Assembly: GCF_000818175.1 (NCBI RefSeq) | Contig: NZ_JTIY01000001.1 | Coordinates: 6,767,580 to 6,805,513, forward strand | Direction: 5' to 3' | Length of the DNA: 37,934 nucleotides | Source: Streptomyces sp. AcH 505 | Lineage (GTDB): Bacteria > Actinomycetota > Actinomycetes > Streptomycetales > Streptomycetaceae | Shown here: positions 7,730 through 14,617 of the stretch, piece after piece | How the letters are laid out: every line of letters begins with the position of its first letter | How positions within the stretch are numbered: position 1 is the first letter of the stretch | Notes under the pieces: generated by a model | The model's database searches: none | What the model was told of the DNA's origin: nothing | What the model saw: only the letters and a program-made list of their open reading frames with translations | Translations under genes and position numbers: made by a program

Positions 7730-8572
7730 ATGACACTGATCGAGCTGTCGGCCGGACCGGTCGAGTACGAGGACACCGGCGGTGAAGGCCCCACCGTGGT
7801 GCTGCTGCACGGGCTGATGATGGACTCCTCGCTGTGGTCGGGGCCGGTGGCCGAACTCGCCGCCGGCCACCGCTGTGTGACACCGACACTCCCGCTCGGG
7901 GCGCACCGCCACGCGACGCGCCCCGACGCCGACCTGTCGCTGCCCGGGGTGGCGAGGCTGGTCGTCGAGTTCCTCGACCGGCTCGACCTGCGGGACGTCA
8001 CGCTGGTCGGCAACGACACCGGCGGCGCCCTGGTCCAGCTCGTCATCGCGGGGGACGCGGCAAGGGTGGGCCGGGCCGTCCTCGTCTCGTGCGAGGCGTT
8101 CGACAACTTCCCGCCCGGACTCACGGGCCGGACGCTGATGCTCACCGGCAAGCTGCCACCCCGGCTGTTCGGGATGTTCATGCAGCAGATGCGGCTACGG
8201 GCCGTGCGCCGCTCGCCGTTCGCCTTCGGTCAGTTGACCAGGCGGGGGGACGCGGCAACTCGCCGCTGGGTGGAGCCGGTGATGAAGCGTCAGGAGATCC
8301 GCCGCGACGCGGTCCGCATGCTGCGCGCCGTGGGCGCCGACACCGATGTGCTGAGCGAGGCCGCCCTTCGGCTGCCGGACTTCGACCGCCCCGCCCTGGT
8401 CGTCTGGGCCCGCGACGACCGGGTGATGCCACCGGCGCACGGCAGGCGACTCGCCGAACTCCTGCCGCACGGAAGCCTGGTGGAGATCGCGGACAGCCGC
8501 ACCCTCGTCCCGCTGGACCAGCCCGGTGAACTGGCGCGCGTGGTGCGGGAGTTCACCCGGCTGACGGTGTGA
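7730..8572 (+). CDS. Alpha/beta hydrolase with Asp in the nucleophile elbow
   Basis: A 280-residue protein starting at ATG 7730 with GGGGGAGA upstream. It shows the oxyanion-hole motif VVLLHGLMMDSS (residues 23-34), the elbow VGNDTGGAL (Asp96), as in haloalkane-dehalogenase-like and some C-C hydrolase members, and the acid-strand motif ALVVWARDDRVMPP. Where the catalytic His is expected, the sequence reads DSRTLVPLDQP, without histidine. I have the impression that related actinobacterial proteins often have a similar DSxTLxPxDQP, so the family may use another residue or be non-hydrolytic. It forms an operon with the preceding hydrolase. Confidence 0.82.
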   Translation: MTLIELSAGPVEYEDTGGEGPTVVLLHGLMMDSSLWSGPVAELAAGHRCVTPTLPLGAHRHATRPDADLSLPGVARLVVEFLDRLDLRDVTLVGNDTGGALVQLVIAGDAARVGRAVLVSCEAFDNFPPGLTGRTLMLTGKLPPRLFGMFMQQMRLRAVRRSPFAFGQLTRRGDAATRRWVEPVMKRQEIRRDAVRMLRAVGADTDVLSEAALRLPDFDRPALVVWARDDRVMPPAHGRRLAELLPHGSLVEIADSRTLVPLDQPGELARVVREFTRLTV

Positions 8573-8576
8573 CACA

Positions 8577-8849
8577 AACGGTTGCGCCTTGCCGGGAGCG
8601 CCGGGTGTAAACCTGTGAGACAAGTCACGCTTCCCGTGGCAACGCGGCTTCGTGAAGCGGAGCGTCGGCGCGGCCTCAAGAACGTAAGCCGAGCGGAGCC
8701 GGCGCCTGGGTTTCCTGTGAGGGAACGGTGGAAATTCCGTGCCCTCACGGACCGTGTCGACTGTTGCTATCTGTAAACCGTTCGCTGGAATTATCGGTTC
8801 CATCTCCCCCTCGGGCAACGATGTGAAGGCGCACCGGATGGTGTGCCTT
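8577..8849 (+). ncRNA. Candidate structured RNA or long structured leader, class unknown
   Basis: The 344-base gap 8573-8916 has no credible gene but contains many complementary segments in nested order. The outermost arms are AACGGTT (8577-8583) and AACCGTT (8776-8782). Inside are TTGCC-GGGA (8589-8597) with TCCC-GT-GGCAA (8632-8642), GTGA/TCAC (8615-8618/8625-8628), ACGC/GCGT (8642-8645/8662-8665), GGCGCGGC with GCCG(G)CGCC (8667-8674/8698-8706), and GTGAGGG/CCCTCAC (8717-8723/8742-8748) with an inner ACGG/CCGT. AAACC (8609-8613) could pair with GGTTT (8709-8713) as a pseudoknot. A separate 10-pair hairpin (8826-8849, loop GGAT) may be a terminator or part of the leader of the next gene. 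I cannot match it to a riboswitch family I know. Such pairing can occur by chance in GC-rich DNA, hence moderate confidence. Confidence 0.4.
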
Positions 8850-8916
8850 GATGTGCATGGCCGCATGACGCGTGGGGCGTTCTGCGGGTGCGCATGACCG
8901 TGGGGGAGAAACACTG

Positions 8917-9447
8917 ATGAACCGCATACGTTCCATGGCGGCGGCGGTGACCGTGGGGGCCGCCCTGTCGCTGCTGGGTACCGGAGTGGCGAGCGCGGGC
9001 ACCGGACCCGTGCCGGGCACGGGGTCCTCCGTACCCGCATCGGGCACGACCGCCAGTGAGACGGGCAATCCGCACAGCGCCCAGGCGGCCGCTGCCGGCG
9101 TCTGCACGGACGCCTACCAGATCGGCACCACGTCGTACGCCTACCGGGGCACGGAGACGATCGCCTCGGTCAAGCAGTTCTACTCGCCCACGTGCGACAA
9201 GAACTACGGCTACGTGTGGGTGTGGAAGTCGTTCCTGGACAAGAAGATCAACTTCGATCTGACCGTCGGAGTCTGGTCGTTCGAGCGCGAGTCGCTGGTC
9301 GGCAACAGGACCGTGTTCGACACACACGGCCAGGAGTTCTGGGGAAACGCCGCCGACACGACCGACGAGTGCACGTCCGGCGACGGCGCGATCAGCGTCG
9401 TCGGTGAGCAGGGCCAGTACCACGCCCGCTCCTCCAAGCGCTGCTGA
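8917..9447 (+). CDS. Small secreted four-cysteine protein (possibly DUF2690-like)
   Basis: A 176-residue exported protein from ATG 8917 with GGGGGAG eight bases upstream. Residues 1-27 are a signal peptide (MNRIRSMAAAVTVG..., cut after ASA). A Gly/Ser/Thr/Pro linker of about 30 residues follows, then a compact domain of about 115 residues with four cysteines (63, 93, 152, 176), enough for two disulfides; the last Cys is the final residue. The stretch around YSPTCDKNYGYVWVW recalls DUF2690 domains (YSPxCxxxW), an assignment I hold loosely. It lies 85 bases before the secreted YD-repeat protein on the same strand, so the two may be exported together and act as partners. Confidence 0.7.
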   Translation: MNRIRSMAAAVTVGAALSLLGTGVASAGTGPVPGTGSSVPASGTTASETGNPHSAQAAAAGVCTDAYQIGTTSYAYRGTETIASVKQFYSPTCDKNYGYVWVWKSFLDKKINFDLTVGVWSFERESLVGNRTVFDTHGQEFWGNAADTTDECTSGDGAISVVGEQGQYHARSSKRC

Positions 9448-9486
9448 CCCCGGCGCGCCACCACCGCGCCGCTGACCCCGGCGCGC
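9443..9486 (+). repeat. 16-base direct repeat between the secreted protein and the RHS gene
   Basis: GCTGACCCCGGCGCGC occurs at 9443-9458, overlapping the stop codon of the four-cysteine protein gene, and again at 9471-9486. The units start 28 bases apart and only the first 16 bases match, so this looks like a small local duplication. Confidence 0.6.
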
Positions 9487-9532
9487 GGCCTGACCAGCCC
9501 ATCGTCACCACCAAACTCGGGGAGAGACCCGC

Positions 9533-12500
9533 ATGTTCGGCATGCCATTGAACCGCCGTCGCAGACGGCTGGTTCCCCTGTCGGCCCTCGCCGTCGGCAC
9601 GGCGACCATCACCTTCGCCGCCTTGATCCCGTCGGCCGCGGCGGCCGCGCCGCCGGCCGCACGCCCGACCGCATCGACGCACACCGCACCACCGTCCCCC
9701 TCGCCCTCCGGCGTCACCAGGGCCCCCGCCAGCAACGCGATCGGCGTGCCGGGCGCCGACCGTCCGCTCGTCGAACCGGACGCCTTCGCCGCCGGCTTCC
9801 AGGGGCTGGGCATCGGCCAGGTGCCCTGGTCGCAGTTCTGGCAGGCGCAGCCGTCCGACTCCGTCAGCGCCCAGGTCAACCTCGGCAACGGCAATCTGCT
9901 CGTCAGCGTCGCCGCCTTCGACATCGCGGACGCGGGGCCGGGACTGTCGCTCGGCAACGCCTACAACGGCCTCAACACCAGCTGGAAGGCGACCACCGGC
10001 AGTGACTACCTGATCCACGAGGCCACCCCGGACGACGTCTATGTCCAGGGCCCTTCGAGCACCATCGCGGTGTTCGGCCGCAGCGGCTCCGGATTCACCC
10101 CCGCGCCCGGCTACAAGCAGGACCTGACCGAGGCGTCGGACAAGAAGTCCTTCACGCTCACCTCGCGGGGCAACGGCCAGAAGACCACGTTCACCCGCGC
10201 GGGCACCACCGGCGACGCGCGGGTCAGCAAGGTCGAGGACAAGAACGGCAACGCCACGACGGTCAGTTACTCCGGGGCCTTCACCTCGAAGATCACCTCG
10301 ACCTCCGGCCGCACGCTGACCTTCACCAACGACGGCGCCCACGTCACCAAGGTCGCCGACAACACCGGCAGGTCCGTGGGGTACGGCTACACCGGCGCGG
10401 ACCTGACCTCGTTCACCGACTCGGCGGGCAAGAAGACCCTCTTCGGCTACGACACCTCGCACCGGCTGACGAAGATCACCACACCCCGGGGCAACGTCAC
10501 CACCTTCACCTGGGACACCGTGCGCGTCGCCTCGGTCACCCGGGTCATCGACAAGGCGGCCGGCACCGGCAACACCACCGCGTTCCGCTGGGTGCTGCCC
10601 CAGCCGGGCTCCGAGGGCGAGGGCGTCGTCCGGATCACCGACCCGCGCGGCAAGAACACACTCAAGACCGTGGACGCACGCTGGCGCGTGACGAAGACCG
10701 AGGACCCGCTGGGGCACACCCGGTCCAAGACCTGGGGACCCGACAACAACGTCACCAGCGCGGTCGACGGGATGGGCAGCGGCACAGCGGACGGCAACAC
10801 CGTCAAGTTCGAGTACGACGACGCCTTCAACCCGACCACGGCCACCCAGCCGACCGGCGCCCGGTCCACCATGAACTGGGTGCAGAAGTCGGGCGGTTAC
10901 TACCCCGACACGATGACGTCCGCGTCGAGCCAGCAGGCCGCCAACGCCTACGACACGTCCGGCAACGTACTCAGCCAGAAGGACTCGACGTCCGGCGGCA
11001 CCGCCGCGTCCTGGGACTACACCTACAACCCCAAGTCCGGCACGATGACCTGCGGCGGCAAGCCGGGGCAGCGCTGCACGGCAACCGACTCGCGGGGGAA
11101 GAAGACCAGCTTCGGCTACGACGCGAAGGGCGATCTCACCACCATCACCCCGCCGGGCCCGCAGAAGCCCCTCACCTACACCTACGACGACCTGGGCCGG
11201 GCCCGCACCGTCAAGGACGGCCGGGGGATCGTCACCACCTACGGCTACGACGACCGCGACCGTGTCGTCTCGCAGCAGGCGGGCTCGGCCACGGCGGAGT
11301 TCGGCTACGACGACGACGGCAACATCGTCTCGCGCCGCACCCCCGCCGGTACGACGACGGTGACGTACGACGAGCAGAACCGCGAACGCACCCGCACCCT
11401 GCCCGGCACCGCCACCACCTCCGTCACCTACGACCCCACGGGCAACGTGGCCTCCGCCGCCGACCCGTCGGGCACCACGGTGTACGGCTACGACGACGCC
11501 AACGCGCTCACCTCGCTGACGGAGCCGGGCGGGGCCAAGACCGCGTACGAGTACGACAAGAACGGCAAGCGGACGAAGACGACGTACCCGGGAGGGACGA
11601 CACAGAGCGTGACGCTGGACAAGTCCAGCCGGCCCACCAAGATCGTCGCGGCGAACGGCAGTACGACCTTCTCGACGATCAGCTACGACTACGCCCAGTC
11701 CGGCAAGGACACCGACAAGGTCCGTACCCGTACGGCGGACGGCGCGGCGACCGCGTACAGCTACGACACGCAGGGCCGACTGACCAAGGCCGTGGAGACC
11801 AAGGCCGGCGCCACTACGGCCGGTTGGTCGTACTGCTACGACAAGGCGGGCAACCGCACAGGATCGTCGACGGGCACCACGCTGCCCGCGGGATGTGACA
11901 GCGCCCAGGTCGACTACGCGTACGACGACGCGGGCGAACTCACCAGCCGCGACGGCGACTCGGGCTTCGGCTACGACGGCGCGGGCAACGAGACGTCGGC
12001 GGCGAGCCCCACCGGGGTCCGTACGGGCGGCAGTTGGTCGCCGTTCAGCCAGCTCGGCGGTTTCACCGACGACGGCGCCGCCACCGTCAACACGTACGCG
12101 GGGGTGGACAACAACCACCGGCTCAGCAGCGACGGCACCACGTTCGTCAACACCGCCGTCGGGCTCAGCGGCCAGAGCGCGGCCGGTGCGGCGACCGGCT
12201 TCGTGCGGGAGCCCTCGGGCACCCTGACCGCCATCAAGACCGGCGGCGCCAGTCAGTACTACCTCACCGACGCCCAGGGCAGTGTGATCGGTCTGGTCGA
12301 CGCATCGGGCAGGCGTACGGCGACCTACTCGTACGGGCCCTACGGCGAGGCACGCACCAACTCGGGCCCCGCAGGCCAGCCGTACCGCTACACCGGCAGC
12401 TATCTCGATCCCAGCGGCCTCTACAAGATGGGTGCCCGCTACTACGACCCCGCACTGGGCCGCTTCACCCAGCCCGACCCTTCGGGCAAGGAGGCCAACC

Positions 12501-12850
12501 TCTACGCCTACGCCAACGGCGACCCCGTCAACCGCGCCGACCCCAGCGGTCTCTTCTCCTGGAGCAAGCTGGGCAAGGGGCTGGCCAAGGAGGTCGGGGG
12601 AGCCTTCGACGCCGAGGCCGTGCTCGGGATCGCGACCGAACTGGGCCAAGGGCACTACGTCAAGGCCGCGGCGGCGGCCGCGGGCACCGTGGCCGGTGCG
12701 ATCACGGACGCGACGTGCATCAGCGCGGCCGCGGCGGTGAGCCTGCCGACGGCCGGGGTGGGCGGCGCCGTCGTGGGTCTCGGCTGCGGATTCGCCGGCG
12801 ACTTCGTCGGCAGCCAGGTCGAGAGCGCGGCCGAGGAGTCCTGGTCGTGA
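9533..12850 (+). CDS. Secreted YD-repeat/RHS protein with Gly/Ala-rich C-terminal tip
   Basis: A 1105-residue protein from ATG 9533, with GGGGAGAG upstream. Residues 1-39 are a signal peptide with a basic start (LNRRRRRLVPL). An N-terminal domain follows with the opening VNLGNGNLLVSV (about residues 118-129). From about residue 300 to 830 there are some 13 YD units of the form YDxxGxxxxxxxPxG, which in related proteins build a beta-spiral shell. The RHS core lies near residues 950-1005 (PYRYTGSYLDPSGLYKMGAR, GRFTQPDPSG, then NRADPSG), the point where such proteins switch to a variable tip. The last ~100 residues are the tip: rich in Ala/Gly with two cysteines, no nuclease or deaminase motif. 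Likely role is a surface or polymorphic-toxin-type protein; toxicity is unproven. Confidence 0.88.
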   Translation: MFGMPLNRRRRRLVPLSALAVGTATITFAALIPSAAAAAPPAARPTASTHTAPPSPSPSGVTRAPASNAIGVPGADRPLVEPDAFAAGFQGLGIGQVPWSQFWQAQPSDSVSAQVNLGNGNLLVSVAAFDIADAGPGLSLGNAYNGLNTSWKATTGSDYLIHEATPDDVYVQGPSSTIAVFGRSGSGFTPAPGYKQDLTEASDKKSFTLTSRGNGQKTTFTRAGTTGDARVSKVEDKNGNATTVSYSGAFTSKITSTSGRTLTFTNDGAHVTKVADNTGRSVGYGYTGADLTSFTDSAGKKTLFGYDTSHRLTKITTPRGNVTTFTWDTVRVASVTRVIDKAAGTGNTTAFRWVLPQPGSEGEGVVRITDPRGKNTLKTVDARWRVTKTEDPLGHTRSKTWGPDNNVTSAVDGMGSGTADGNTVKFEYDDAFNPTTATQPTGARSTMNWVQKSGGYYPDTMTSASSQQAANAYDTSGNVLSQKDSTSGGTAASWDYTYNPKSGTMTCGGKPGQRCTATDSRGKKTSFGYDAKGDLTTITPPGPQKPLTYTYDDLGRARTVKDGRGIVTTYGYDDRDRVVSQQAGSATAEFGYDDDGNIVSRRTPAGTTTVTYDEQNRERTRTLPGTATTSVTYDPTGNVASAADPSGTTVYGYDDANALTSLTEPGGAKTAYEYDKNGKRTKTTYPGGTTQSVTLDKSSRPTKIVAANGSTTFSTISYDYAQSGKDTDKVRTRTADGAATAYSYDTQGRLTKAVETKAGATTAGWSYCYDKAGNRTGSSTGTTLPAGCDSAQVDYAYDDAGELTSRDGDSGFGYDGAGNETSAASPTGVRTGGSWSPFSQLGGFTDDGAATVNTYAGVDNNHRLSSDGTTFVNTAVGLSGQSAAGAATGFVREPSGTLTAIKTGGASQYYLTDAQGSVIGLVDASGRRTATYSYGPYGEARTNSGPAGQPYRYTGSYLDPSGLYKMGARYYDPALGRFTQPDPSGKEANLYAYANGDPVNRADPSGLFSWSKLGKGLAKEVGGAFDAEAVLGIATELGQGHYVKAAAAAAGTVAGAITDATCISAAAAVSLPTAGVGGAVVGLGCGFAGDFVGSQVESAAEESWS

Positions 12851-12893
12851 CGGTGGCCCCGCCGCCGCACGACTGATCACCGGGGGAGCGGGC

Positions 12894-12922
12894 AGGCGAG
12901 AGGACCCACGGTCCTCTCGCCT
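12894..12922. terminator. Hairpin terminator after the RHS gene
   Basis: AGGCGAGAGGACC (12894-12906) and its exact complement (12910-12922) flank a three-base centre, 44 bases past the RHS stop. A 13-pair GC-rich hairpin in this place is a standard Streptomyces terminator. It separates the RHS gene from the two small membrane genes. Confidence 0.8.
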
Positions 12923-12954
12923 CCCGTCCCCCCGACCCGGAGAAGGAGCAGAGA

Positions 12955-13104
12955 ATGAACCCGAACGCCGCTAGCGGGCGCGGTAGTTGGATACCTGACG
13001 GCACGGCGGGAGTAATCGTCGTGCTGTGCATCTTCGCCTTCGTGGTCGGTATGTTCGGCTACGGGATCTGGAACAAGCGACGCAAGGAACGGGGTGGCAG
13101 GTAA
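12955..13104 (+). CDS. 49-residue single-span membrane protein
   Basis: Starts at ATG 12955 with AAGGAG seven bases upstream and ends at TAA 13102-13104. The product has a polar N-terminus (MNPNAASGRGSWIPDG), one membrane helix (about residues 18-38: AGVIVVLCIFAFVVGMFGYG) and a strongly basic tail (WNKRRKERGGR), so the tail should be cytoplasmic. The last base of its stop codon is the first base of the next start (TAATG), so the two proteins are translationally coupled. Function unknown. Its place right after the RHS gene makes it a weak candidate for an immunity or anchoring partner, though a hairpin lies between. Confidence 0.68.
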   Translation: MNPNAASGRGSWIPDGTAGVIVVLCIFAFVVGMFGYGIWNKRRKERGGR

Positions 13105-13280
13105 TGGGCAAGGTGACGGGCGTACTGCTCATCGTGATCGGAGTGGCGATCGGCGCGCTGGGGCGGCTGACCGCGTCCCGCTACGGCCAGGACTCGGCGG
13201 TGGCCAAGATGGTGATCTGGGTCCTGTGCATGGTCGTGGGCGTCGGTGTCGCCGCGCTCGGTGTCAGCCAGGTCGCCTGA
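13104..13280 (+). CDS. 58-residue two-helix membrane protein
   Basis: Starts at ATG 13104, sharing its A with the preceding TAA stop, which fixes this start over the longer open frame from 13026. The product begins MGKVTGVLLIVIGVAIGALG and has a second helix (KMVIWVLCMVVGVGVAALGV) after a short polar loop (RLTASRYGQDSAVA), giving a two-helix hairpin with both ends probably on the same side. No known family. Coupling to the 49-residue protein suggests a complex of two small membrane proteins. Confidence 0.68.
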   Translation: MGKVTGVLLIVIGVAIGALGRLTASRYGQDSAVAKMVIWVLCMVVGVGVAALGVSQVA

Positions 13281-13299
13281 GCGCACGATTGACGACCTG

Positions 13300-13866
13300 T
13301 CAGGAATTTTCCGGGAGCAGCGGGAAGATCCGGGTGACGGCCGCGACCGCCAGTGCGCCGGCGGGACGTTCGGAAGGCCGGTCGTCCCGCCGCCGGTAGC
13401 CGGCCAGGAGTAGGCGGATCGACTCGGCGAGTTCGCTCATCTCGGCCGGTGTCAGATGCAGGACGGCGCTGAACGCCTCGTCCTGCCGCCACTCGGCCGG
13501 CGCCGTCGCGCGGTGTGACAGCCAGCGCTGGTAACTCTCGTCCTCAAGACCGCGCGCCAGTGTGTCGAAGCTCGCCGGTTCCGCCGCGTCGCCGCCGGGC
13601 CCGGCGCCGTCCGGCCCGGTGGGCTCCCACCGCAGCCGCCACGGCCGCGCCCTGCCGCCACTGTGCGGCGCCTCCTCGATGAGTCCGTGCCGGGCGAGCT
13701 GCCGCAGATGGAACGAGCAGAGCCCGGAGCTCTGCCCCAGGCGCTGCGCGGCTTCCGTGGACGTGACCGTGCCGACCTCGGCCAGCAGATCCAGCAGGGC
13801 GATCCGCAGCGGATGGTCCGGCAGGGACGAGGCGGGGGCCGTCGGGCGATGCTCACTGGTGCTCAC
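13300..13866 (-). CDS. Winged-helix transcriptional regulator (ArsR-like)
   Basis: A 188-residue protein, most likely from GTG 13866 (MSTSEHRPT); the frame extends upstream to a TTG at 13890, but that would translate through the operator. No ribosome site is seen before the GTG, so the message may be leaderless. Residues about 14-80 form the winged helix (HPLRIALLDLLAEVGTVTST, EAAQRLGQSSGLCSFHLRQL, ARHGLIEEA, wing with ARPWRLRW), typical of ArsR-like regulators of Streptomyces. The C-terminal half is helical (AEWRQDEAFSAVLHLTPAEM). It is divergent from the deformylase gene and two identical palindromes lie at its own start, so autoregulation and control of the deformylase are likely. Confidence 0.82.
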   Translation of the reverse strand: MSTSEHRPTAPASSLPDHPLRIALLDLLAEVGTVTSTEAAQRLGQSSGLCSFHLRQLARHGLIEEAPHSGGRARPWRLRWEPTGPDGAGPGGDAAEPASFDTLARGLEDESYQRWLSHRATAPAEWRQDEAFSAVLHLTPAEMSELAESIRLLLAGYRRRDDRPSERPAGALAVAAVTRIFPLLPENS

Positions 13867-13892
13867 TTTGCAAAGGATGCTACTTTGCAAAG
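13866..13892. promoter_or_regulatory. Two CTTTGCAAAG palindromes in the divergent promoter
   Basis: The perfect palindrome CTTTGCAAAG occurs at 13866-13875 and again at 13883-13892, 17 bases apart, each preceded by TA or CA. They sit at the start codon of the winged-helix regulator and about 40-60 bases before the deformylase start. Tandem dyads in a divergent region are the expected operator of the adjacent regulator; binding is inferred. Confidence 0.7.
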
Positions 13893-13929
13893 CCTTCGGT
13901 CAAGTGGGCTCGTAAAGGCGTTGATTCCT

Positions 13930-14592
13930 ATGGCGGTTCGGATGAGGGACGGAGCGTCCCAGGCGCCCGGTGTGCGCGTGCAGGGGGAGCGGGTCGGCAG
14001 CTATCCCCGGCTCGCGCCGGAGGCCGGGCGGGGATCGGTGCGCCGGATCACCGTCGTCGGCGAGGAGATCCTGAGCCGGCGCTCCCAGCCCGTCACGGAG
14101 TTCGGCACACCCGGGCTGTCGCGGCTGGTCGACGACATGTTCACCACGCTGTACGTGGCCGAGGGCGCCGGACTCGCCGCCAACCAGGTCGATGTGGACC
14201 TGCGGCTGTTCGTGTGGGACTGCGCCGACGAGTGGGGTGTACGCCATGTCGGGCACATCGCCAACCCGGTGCTCGACGAGCTGCCGGCCGCCGAGCGCAG
14301 ACTCCTCGACGAGGGGGAGGGCTGTCTGTCGGTGCCCGGCCCCTCCCGCACCGTTCCGCGCCCCGACCACGCGGTGGTCCGGGGGTTCGACCTGAACGGC
14401 GACCCGCTGGTCATCGAGGGGTTCGGGTACTTCGCCCGCTGTCTCCAGCACGAGACCGAGCATCTGCAGGGCCGGCTGTATCTGGACCGGCTCGACCGGC
14501 GGGAGCGGAAGGGCGCCTTGCGTGAGATGGCGGCCTCCCGGGACGACGTCTTCGCCCGCCGGGCGGAGCGGGCGAAGACGCTGGGCGGGTAG
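13930..14592 (+). CDS. def: Peptide deformylase
   Basis: A metal-dependent enzyme that removes the formyl group from the N-terminal methionine of new proteins. With ATG 13930 it has 220 residues; ATG 13942 is an alternative, and neither has a strong ribosome site. All three family motifs are present: GAGLAANQ (Gln86), EGCLSVPG (metal ligand Cys132) and QHETEHLQG (His174, Glu175, His178). About 38 residues precede the catalytic domain, longer than in housekeeping enzymes. It is divergent from a winged-helix regulator and controlled by the shared palindromes, unlike a housekeeping def, so it is probably an extra, inducible copy. It ends 25 bases from the convergent ornithine monooxygenase gene. 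Confidence 0.93.
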   Translation: MAVRMRDGASQAPGVRVQGERVGSYPRLAPEAGRGSVRRITVVGEEILSRRSQPVTEFGTPGLSRLVDDMFTTLYVAEGAGLAANQVDVDLRLFVWDCADEWGVRHVGHIANPVLDELPAAERRLLDEGEGCLSVPGPSRTVPRPDHAVVRGFDLNGDPLVIEGFGYFARCLQHETEHLQGRLYLDRLDRRERKGALREMAASRDDVFARRAERAKTLGG

Positions 14593-14617
14593 CCCGGGGA
14601 CGCGGCTGGGGACGGCG

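Noticed and set aside
8715-8770. Cobalamin riboswitch, prompted by a GGGAACGGTGGAAATTCCG-like core
   Set aside because: The core is similar by eye, but no B12 box (GCCAGGAGACCTGCC-like) follows and the flanking pairing does not match; the downstream gene is not a cobalamin gene.
9392-12880. A 1162-codon open frame on the minus strand opposite the RHS gene
   Set aside because: It is the GC-rich shadow of the YD-repeat gene: low-complexity Arg/Gly/Val composition, no family motifs, while the plus strand has clear YD and RHS motifs and a signal peptide.
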